This document shows positions 7,016 through 11,885 of a stretch of DNA of 11,885 nt, piece by piece; position 1 is the stretch's first letter; every line of letters begins with the position of its first letter. The notes beneath the pieces are model-generated. The model was not told the origin of the DNA. It searched no databases and saw only the letters and a program-made list of their open reading frames with translations. The position numbers were made by a program, and so were the translations under genes. This stretch comes from Opitutaceae bacterium (GTDB lineage Bacteria > Verrucomicrobiota > Verrucomicrobiia > Opitutales > Opitutaceae): contig JADLBI010000068.1 in NCBI GenBank assembly GCA_020847775.1, forward strand, positions 1-11,885. The letters are read 5' to 3'.

Positions 7016-8491
7016 TTACTCGCTTTCGTCCACGACGAGGTAGCGGCTGATGCCTTCGCGCCAGATGCGCACGAGCACCTTTGGGCCCTTGATCTCTTCG
7101 CTGAGTTTCACGGCCTCCTCGGCGTTGCGCACGGCACGGCGATCGAGGCTCAAAATAACGTCGCCTTCGCGCAGGCCGTCGCGGGCCGACGGTGTGGAGG
7201 GGTCAACCGCGCTCACGAGCGCGCCTTCGAGCCGGTCGGGGATGCGCATTTGGGCGCGCAGTTGCGGCGTGAGATCGGTCACCGCGACGCCGTCGAGCAC
7301 GCCTTCGTCACTGTCGGCGCTTGCCCCGCCAGCGAGATCTTTGCCGTCGAGTTCACCGAGCTTGAAGGTCGCGGTCTTGGTCTCCTTGTCGCGGAGGTAT
7401 TCGACGGTGACCTCGGTGCCGGGCGCGAGGCGGATGACCGCGAATTGCAGGCGGCGGGGATCGGCCACGGTCTGGCCGTTGACCTTGGTGATGATGTCGC
7501 CGCTCTTCAGCCCGGCTTTGTCGGCGGGGCTGTCGGGCGTGACGTCGGTCACGAGCGCGCCGTGCTGCGCGCCAAATTGCGCGGCAAGATCAGCCTCGAG
7601 CGACTGGGTGCTAACCCCCATGAACCCGCGGCGAATCTTGCCGGTTGAAACGAGTTGCTCCGCGAGCGAGCGGGCAAAATTGATCGGAATGGCGAAGCCC
7701 ACGCCGTTGAAGCCGCCGCTGCGGCTGAGGATGGCGGTGTTGATGCCGATGACGCGGCCCTGCGCGTCGACGAGCGCGCCGCCGGAGTTGCCGGGGTTGA
7801 TCGCCGCATCGGTCTGGATAAAGTCTTCGTAGGTCTCGATGCCGAGGCCGCTGCGTCCGAGCGCGCGGACGATGCCTTGCGTGACCGTCATGCCGATGCC
7901 GAAGGGATTGCCGATGGCGAACACGGTGTCGCCCACTTCGAGCGCGTCGCTGTCGCCGAGCGTGGCGGCGGGCAAGTCCTTGGTGTCAATCTTGAGCACG
8001 GCGATATCGGCCTTCGAGTCGCGGCCGACGACCGTGGCCTTGAACTCCTGACGCGGTTCGCCAAACGCGACCTTCACCTCGTCGGCCCCGTCCACCACGT
8101 GGTTGTTGGTGAGGATGTAGCCGTCCTTGGAAATGATGACGCCGGAGCCGAGACCCTGCTGGCGCTGCTCCTGCGGTTGAAATTGACCCTGATCGGGCAC
8201 GCCAAAGAAGCGGCGGAACATCGGGTCGTTGAAAAACGGCGCGAGATCCTGGCGCTGTTTCATGATCTTCGTCGAAAAAACATAAACCACGCTCGGCGAG
8301 GCTTTCTTCACCACGCTGGCGTAGCTGACCCGCAGGGAGTCGTCGCGGTTGATCGCCTGATGGTCGGTTTGCAGCGTGAGCGGTGGGCGGTCCGGCGCTT
8401 TGTCTTCGGCGCGGAGCGCGAGCCCGGCGGCAGTCACGAGCGCGATCACCGCGCCCCACAACACGCCGCGTTTCAGGATGGAGTTTTTCAT
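7016..8491 (-). CDS. Do-family periplasmic serine protease (DegP/DegQ/MucD type)
   Basis: Envelope quality-control protease that degrades or holds misfolded exported proteins. The 491-aa form starts with a signal peptide (MKNSILKRGVLWGAVIALVTAAGLALRA, likely cut after Ala28). The trypsin-like domain has the catalytic triad His131 (TNNHVVDG), Asp162 (SKADIAVLKID) and Ser236 (NPGNSGGALVD), with FAIGNPFGIGMTVTQGIVRALGRSGLG in between. PDZ1 begins at RRGFMGVSTQSL (about 288) with SPADKAGLKSGDIITKVNG. PDZ2 runs from about 400 to 486 with SARDGLREGDVILSLDRRAV. Length and two PDZ domains match the family. I chose ATG 8491; ATG 8497 two codons upstream is equally possible. A longer GTG/ATG-type start at 8593 would put 34 odd residues before the signal peptide, so it is rejected. 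Which paralogue it is (degP, degQ or mucD) cannot be decided here. Confidence 0.96.
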   Translation of the reverse strand: MKNSILKRGVLWGAVIALVTAAGLALRAEDKAPDRPPLTLQTDHQAINRDDSLRVSYASVVKKASPSVVYVFSTKIMKQRQDLAPFFNDPMFRRFFGVPDQGQFQPQEQRQQGLGSGVIISKDGYILTNNHVVDGADEVKVAFGEPRQEFKATVVGRDSKADIAVLKIDTKDLPAATLGDSDALEVGDTVFAIGNPFGIGMTVTQGIVRALGRSGLGIETYEDFIQTDAAINPGNSGGALVDAQGRVIGINTAILSRSGGFNGVGFAIPINFARSLAEQLVSTGKIRRGFMGVSTQSLEADLAAQFGAQHGALVTDVTPDSPADKAGLKSGDIITKVNGQTVADPRRLQFAVIRLAPGTEVTVEYLRDKETKTATFKLGELDGKDLAGGASADSDEGVLDGVAVTDLTPQLRAQMRIPDRLEGALVSAVDPSTPSARDGLREGDVILSLDRRAVRNAEEAVKLSEEIKGPKVLVRIWREGISRYLVVDESE

Positions 8492-8719
8492 GGTCATGGC
8501 AAAAAGCGGATTGAAACGGGATTTCCCGGCCGCAACGCAATCAGACGACCGGCCGCGGCACGGCGGGGTTGATGTGACCAGCCCGCCACCCATCGGTTCC
8601 GTCCGCGCTCATAGAAACGATCCCGCCTCAGCCTCGTTAATGGCCATCCAACAGATCCGTGAACTCGCTCACCGCCCGGGATTGACCGCGCTGCGCTCTG
8701 TCGCCATGTCTGGCGGGCT
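8492..8719. promoter_or_regulatory. Divergent promoter gap, protease / glycyl-tRNA synthetase
   Basis: A 228-bp gap between two divergent starts must contain both promoters. A TTGACC at 8682-8687 could be a -35 box for the plus-strand gene, but no good -10 box follows. No T-box stem, tRNA gene or other RNA motif was seen. Confidence 0.4.
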
Positions 8720-10246
8720 ATGTCCGAAACGAACACCGCCCAAGCCGCCTCCATGGAAGACCTCGTCGCGCTCTGCAAGCGCCGCGGCTTCATCTTTCAA
8801 TCGTCCGAGATTTACGGTGGCCTGACGGGCTTTTTCGACTACGGCCCGCTCGGCGTGGAGTTGAAGCGCAACATCCGCGACTGCTGGTGGCGCGACATGG
8901 TGCAGCGCCGCGACGATGTCGTCGGCCTCGAATCCTCCATCATCATGCACCCGAAGGTCTGGCAGGCCTCCGGCCACGTGGACGGTTTCACCGATCCGCT
9001 GGTCGATTGCAAAGTGTCCAAGCAGCGCTTCCGCGCGGACCAACTTTTCTTCGCCGCCGTCACGATTGACGGCGAGGTGAAGGGCTACGTCTCCGCGCTC
9101 GAATCCGACGACACGGCCGGCGCGCTCCAGGCCGCCGCTGAATCTTTCAAGCGCAAGAAAGCCATCCAGGGCGCGCTCGCGCCCGTGGTCGCGGTGGAAT
9201 TCACCGACGCCGCGCCCGAGCAAATCCCGCTCATCCCGTCGCCCGCCACCGGCGAGCCGGGCAGCCTCACGCCGCCGCGCGCGTTCAACATGATGTTCGA
9301 GACCCACGTCGGCGCGCTGCGCGACGGTTCGTCGGTCGCCTACCTGCGGCCCGAGACCGCGCAGGGCATGTTCGTCGATTTCAAGCCGGTCGTGGACACC
9401 GGCCGCGTGAAACTGCCCTTCGGCATCGCGCAGGTCGGCAAATCGTTCCGCAACGAGATCACGCCGCGCAACTTCATCTTCCGCTCGCGCGAGTTCGAGC
9501 AGATGGAGATGGAATATTTCATCCACGAGGATGCCGACTGGGAGACCGCCCACAAAGACTGGATCCAGTGGTGCTGGGATTGGTTGAAATCCATCGGCCT
9601 GCCCGATTCGCATCTCTCGCTCTACGACCACCCGAAGGCCAAGCTCGCGTTCTATTCGCGCGGCACCACGGACATCATGTTCAAGTATCCCTTCGGCGTG
9701 CAGGAGCTCTGGGGCATCGCCGCGCGCGGCAACTACGACCTCGGCCAGCACGAGAAGGCCAGTGGCGTGCCGCAAGCGATCTTCGACGAGACGACGAAGA
9801 AGAAATTCATCCCGCACGTGATCGAGCCCGCCGTCGGCACCGACCGCATCTTCCTCGCCGTGCTCTGCGCCGCCTACGCGGAAGAGGCCGTGACCGACGA
9901 GAAGGGCAACACCGAGCAGCGCACCGTCCTGCGCCTCTCCCCGCGCGTCGCGCCGGTCAAGGTCGCCGTGCTCCCGCTCCTCAAGAACAAGGAGCAGCTC
10001 ACCACGCGCGCGAAGGAATTGTATAAGAAACTCCAGCGCCGCTACGCCGTGTTCTACGACGAAGCCGGTGCCATCGGCCGCCGCTACCGCCGCCAAGACG
10101 AAATCGGCACGCCTTACTGCGTGACCATCGACTTCGACACGGTGGAAAAGGACGGCACCTTCACCCTCCGCGACCGCGACTCGATGCGGCAAAAGCGCAT
10201 TACCGAGGCCGAACTTTTCGCGCTGCTCGACGAACAGGTTTATTGA
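8720..10246 (+). CDS. glyS: Glycyl-tRNA synthetase, alpha2 (single-chain) type
   Basis: Charges tRNA-Gly with glycine using ATP; class II aminoacyl-tRNA synthetase acting as a homodimer. The 508-aa length fits the single-chain type, not the separate GlyQ/GlyS subunit type. The N-terminal GFIFQSSEIYGGLTGFFDYGPLGVELKRNI (23-52) and HPKVWQASGHVDGFTDPLVDCK (77-98) are diagnostic. PPRAFNMMFETHVG (185-198) and YLRPETAQGMFVDFK (208-222) line the active site. Motif 2 is SFRNEITPRNFIFRSREFEQMEMEYF (242-267), and motif 3 is in EPAVGTDRIFLAVL (369-382). The C-terminal anticodon-binding domain starts near PVKVAVLPLLKN (412-423). ATG 8720 has GGCGGG shortly before it. Met12 is a possible alternative start. 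The gene is also known as glyQS in some bacteria. Confidence 0.97.
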   Translation: MSETNTAQAASMEDLVALCKRRGFIFQSSEIYGGLTGFFDYGPLGVELKRNIRDCWWRDMVQRRDDVVGLESSIIMHPKVWQASGHVDGFTDPLVDCKVSKQRFRADQLFFAAVTIDGEVKGYVSALESDDTAGALQAAAESFKRKKAIQGALAPVVAVEFTDAAPEQIPLIPSPATGEPGSLTPPRAFNMMFETHVGALRDGSSVAYLRPETAQGMFVDFKPVVDTGRVKLPFGIAQVGKSFRNEITPRNFIFRSREFEQMEMEYFIHEDADWETAHKDWIQWCWDWLKSIGLPDSHLSLYDHPKAKLAFYSRGTTDIMFKYPFGVQELWGIAARGNYDLGQHEKASGVPQAIFDETTKKKFIPHVIEPAVGTDRIFLAVLCAAYAEEAVTDEKGNTEQRTVLRLSPRVAPVKVAVLPLLKNKEQLTTRAKELYKKLQRRYAVFYDEAGAIGRRYRRQDEIGTPYCVTIDFDTVEKDGTFTLRDRDSMRQKRITEAELFALLDEQVY

Positions 10247-10289
10247 AACCGCGCCGCGCGCAACGGGTGTTTGACGCCAAGCCCTCACC

Positions 10290-11468
10290 GTGCGCGCCGA
10301 CGCCTGCTATCACCTCGACCGCGACGCGCGGGTGAAGCTCGGCGCCTTCTACACGCCCGCCGATCTGGTGGACCGCGTGCACGCGCTCGTGGCGCCGCAT
10401 TTGGCGCGGGCGGGCGGGCGCGGGGTCTTGCTCGACTCCGCCGCCGGCTACGGCGCCTTCCTCCAAGGCCGCGCCGGCGCATTGCGCGCCGGGGAGATTG
10501 ATGAAGAAGCGGTCGCCCGCCTGCGCGCCACGTTGCCCGGTGATGCGGTTTTCCCCGTCAACGCCCTGCAATCCCCCCACCGCGCGCGCTACGGCATCAC
10601 GGACGATGCCCCGCTCATCGTCGTTGGCAATCCGCCCTACAACGACACCACTTCCGAGTTCCGCAAGGGGCAGAAGGGCGGTGGCGCGGCCGATCCCGAT
10701 TTGGCTGAGCGCGACCTCGGCATTTCCTTTCTCCGTTCCTACGCCCGGTTGCGCGCCGATGTCGTGTGCGTGCTGCATCCGCTGTCGTATCTCATCAAGC
10801 GCGCGAATTTCGCGCGGCTGCGGGAATTCGCGGCGGCCTACCGGCTGCGTCGCGGATTGCTCTTCTCCAGCGCGCGCTTCGGCCAGACCGGCGGCACCAA
10901 GTTTCCCGTGGTCATGGCGCTCTACGAACGCGGCGAGCCCATGGACTACGACGGGTTGCGGCGGTTCGAGTTCGAACTACTGGACGGGCCGGGCGCATTC
11001 CGACTCGACGCCTTCACCACGACCGACGGCCTCATCAACAAATACCCGGTGCGCAAAAGCGGCCCGCAGACCTCGGACCTCGGGCTCTACCACTACACCT
11101 TTCGCGACATCAACTCGCTGCGGCGCAACGCCGGGTTTCTCGCCGCGCCGCACTACAATGGCATCGTGGTGATGCGCGCGACGTTTCACCACTACGCCTA
11201 CCTGCACGCCTTCAAATCGTTTTTCGCGCCCGCCAACCTCTGGCTCTACGGCAACCTTTCGCCGCTGGTGGACCCGGCGTGGCTGGAGGCGCATCGTCGC
11301 GACCTCGTCGCTTTCGCGCTGACCGACCATCCCGTGCTGCGCAACGCCGACGCCGCCCTGCGCGCGACCCTCGCCCGCGACCACGGCCTCGCCCCGGGCG
11401 ACCTCATCGCCGATCCCGCGCGCACCGAGCGCCTCCGCGCCGGTATCATGCGGCTCGCCCGTGTTTGA
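10290..11468 (+). CDS. N6-adenine DNA methyltransferase, solitary (Eco57I/type II-like)
   Basis: Likely transfers a methyl group from S-adenosylmethionine to adenine in a specific DNA sequence. In the 392-aa protein, KLGAFYTPADLVDRV (16-30) is the N-terminal element of the gamma-class type II/IIG methylases. LLDSAAGYGAFLQG (47-60) is motif I (SAM binding), a variant of the common DPACGSGxFL. VVGNPPYND (111-119) is the catalytic motif IV, NPPY. The rest, including ISFLRSYARLRADVVCVLHPLSYLI and FGQTGGTKFPVVMALYERG, resembles motifs V-VIII, and the C-terminal part probably recognises the target. The start is GTG 10290: an in-frame stop at 10272-10274 rules out longer forms. It lies 43 bp after glyS on the same strand and may be co-transcribed. 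No endonuclease gene flanks it, so it is either a solitary methylase or a restriction-system remnant. Confidence 0.85.
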   Translation: MRADACYHLDRDARVKLGAFYTPADLVDRVHALVAPHLARAGGRGVLLDSAAGYGAFLQGRAGALRAGEIDEEAVARLRATLPGDAVFPVNALQSPHRARYGITDDAPLIVVGNPPYNDTTSEFRKGQKGGGAADPDLAERDLGISFLRSYARLRADVVCVLHPLSYLIKRANFARLREFAAAYRLRRGLLFSSARFGQTGGTKFPVVMALYERGEPMDYDGLRRFEFELLDGPGAFRLDAFTTTDGLINKYPVRKSGPQTSDLGLYHYTFRDINSLRRNAGFLAAPHYNGIVVMRATFHHYAYLHAFKSFFAPANLWLYGNLSPLVDPAWLEAHRRDLVAFALTDHPVLRNADAALRATLARDHGLAPGDLIADPARTERLRAGIMRLARV

Positions 11469-11487
11469 ACCGGCCATGTTGGCCTAA

Positions 11488-11616
11488 CCCGCATATTTCC
11501 CACTCCAAGCCACGCTTTCGTCCCGCGGACGCGGGACTCAATCGCGGCTACGGTAGCCGCGTTGGAACGGAGTGACAACGTGGCCGCAATTCGCCTCTGA
11601 GGGTGAAATATGCGGG
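11488..11616. mobile_element. 129-bp inverted-repeat element with nested palindromes (MITE-like)
   Basis: The outer arms are CCCGCATATTTC (11488-11499) and GAAATATGCGGG (11605-11616), a perfect 12-bp inverted repeat extendable to about 16 of 18. Nested inside are GTCCCGC-GGAC-GCGGGAC (11530-11547) and the 19-bp dyad CGCGGCTAC-G-GTAGCCGCG around 11552-11570. Short size, terminal inverted repeats and no coding capacity are the marks of a MITE or similar non-autonomous element. No target duplication is evident at the borders, and the mobile origin is inference. Confidence 0.5.
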
Positions 11617-11704
11617 CAAAACCTCCGCCGGTTTTCAATATCCGTCGCCTGGCCTCACACCAATTGCCCTTAAATTATAGATTTTGATTGGGTCATTTGG
11701 GGTA

Positions 11705-11758
11705 GGGGCGGTTGCCCCCAACCGCCCGGTTCGCTCCCAAGGGACGGTTAAGGATAAC
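11705..11758. repeat. Second copy of the REP-like doublet, truncated
   Basis: GGGCGGTTG (11706-11714), loop CCCC, CAACCGCCC (11719-11727) matches the first hairpin at 939-960 except in the loop. It is followed by GGGACGGTTAAGGATAAC (11741-11758), the left arm and loop of the second hairpin, with the same AAGGATAAC as at 991-999. The expected right arm CGTCCC is absent; unrelated sequence begins at 11759. Confidence 0.7.
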
Positions 11759-11785
11759 GGTAGTGTCCGAAGAGTTCAGCAAAAA

Positions 11786-11855
11786 GACGGATCATGGTAG
11801 GTGGTTGGGTGAAGAAGCCAAAAACCACCGATGAAGGAAAATACCATGACCCGTC
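11786..11855 (+). promoter_or_regulatory. RNA hairpin covering the start codon of the IS gene
   Basis: Outer arms 11786-11799 (GACGGATCATGGTA) and 11842-11855 (TACCATGACCCGTC) pair at 13 of 14 positions. Inner arms GGTGGTT (11800-11806) and AACCACC (11823-11829) pair fully. The 12-base bulge between the right arms holds the Shine-Dalgarno (GAAGGA, 11833-11838), and the ATG sits inside the outer stem. In a transcript entering from outside the element, this would block translation. Confidence 0.6.
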
Positions 11856-11885
11856 CGACCAAGGACATGAAGGAAACGACGATAA
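11846..11885 (+). CDS. 5' end of a probable transposase gene (13 codons visible)
   Basis: Reads MTRPTKDMKETTI before the window ends. ATG 11846 is preceded by GAAGGA seven bases upstream, the clearest Shine-Dalgarno in the window. The product is inferred only from its place just inside a probable IS end; 13 residues are too few to name a family. Confidence 0.5.
   Translation, partial: MTRPTKDMKETTI

Larger units (their letters stand above)
11469..11845. other. Non-coding gap of palindromes, repeat doublet and IS end
   Basis: There is no gene in these 377 bp. In order they hold GGCC-ATGTT-GGCC (11472-11484), the 129-bp inverted-repeat element (11488-11616), a short AT-richer stretch (11650-11700), a REP-like doublet cut short at 11758, and the leader of the insertion sequence gene. 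Confidence 0.75.
11759..11885 (+). mobile_element. Probable left end of an insertion sequence (partial)
   Basis: Sequence of a different character starts abruptly inside a repeat copy, with GGTAGTGTCCGAAGAGTTC as the presumed end. It is followed after about 87 bp by a well-formed gene start with a strong Shine-Dalgarno. This layout fits an IS left terminus, short leader and transposase gene. The family cannot be assigned because the other end and nearly all of the gene lie outside the window. Confidence 0.55.

Noticed and set aside
7655..8572. 305-residue plus-strand frame opposite the Do protease
   Set aside because: Low-complexity shadow; the protease triad and PDZ domains are unambiguous on the minus strand.
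8594..8719. T-box or other riboswitch ahead of the glycyl-tRNA synthetase
   Set aside because: No T-box sequence or glycine-riboswitch pattern could be found, and the organism type is not one that normally uses T-boxes.
8669..10288. 539-residue open frame antisense to glyS
   Set aside because: It mirrors the codon pattern of a clear glycyl-tRNA synthetase in GC-rich DNA, and its translation is low-complexity (R, E, G, H rich) with no domain.

Overview
The window is GC-rich chromosomal DNA, most likely from a member of the Verrucomicrobiota close to Opitutaceae. That placement is an inference. It rests on a GPH/MFS sugar transporter of the kind common there, carbohydrate-active genes next to an AraC regulator, an alpha2-type glycyl-tRNA synthetase, weak Shine-Dalgarno sites, and gaps full of short palindromic REP-like repeats. 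No rRNA gene, tRNA gene or CRISPR array was seen.

Left part (1-5655, minus strand): the 5' portion of a sugar:cation symporter gene that carries a one-base frameshift; a cytoplasmic five-bladed beta-propeller protein of glycosidase type (350 aa); an NADP-type glutamate dehydrogenase (gdhA, 448 aa); and a family 2 glycoside hydrolase (615 aa). An AraC regulator is divergent from the GH2 gene (5769-6548, plus). The transporter, propeller protein, GH2 enzyme and regulator look like a small sugar-use locus: the regulator senses a ligand, the symporter imports an oligosaccharide or glycoside, and the enzymes hydrolyse it in the cytoplasm. gdhA is a nitrogen-assimilation gene lying among them.

Middle (6549-8719): a 467-bp gap with two inverted copies of a long palindrome, then a Do/DegP-type periplasmic protease (minus), then a 228-bp divergent promoter gap.

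Right part (8720-11885): glycyl-tRNA synthetase, followed 43 bp later by a solitary N6-adenine DNA methyltransferase with no visible nuclease partner. After it come about 375 bp of non-coding DNA holding a 129-bp inverted-repeat element, a REP-like doublet, and what looks like the left end of an insertion sequence that cut that doublet. The window ends 13 codons into the IS gene, whose start codon lies in a strong potential hairpin.

The genes are mostly ordinary. The unusual content is in the gaps: at least four distinct palindromic repeat types, one interrupted by a mobile element.
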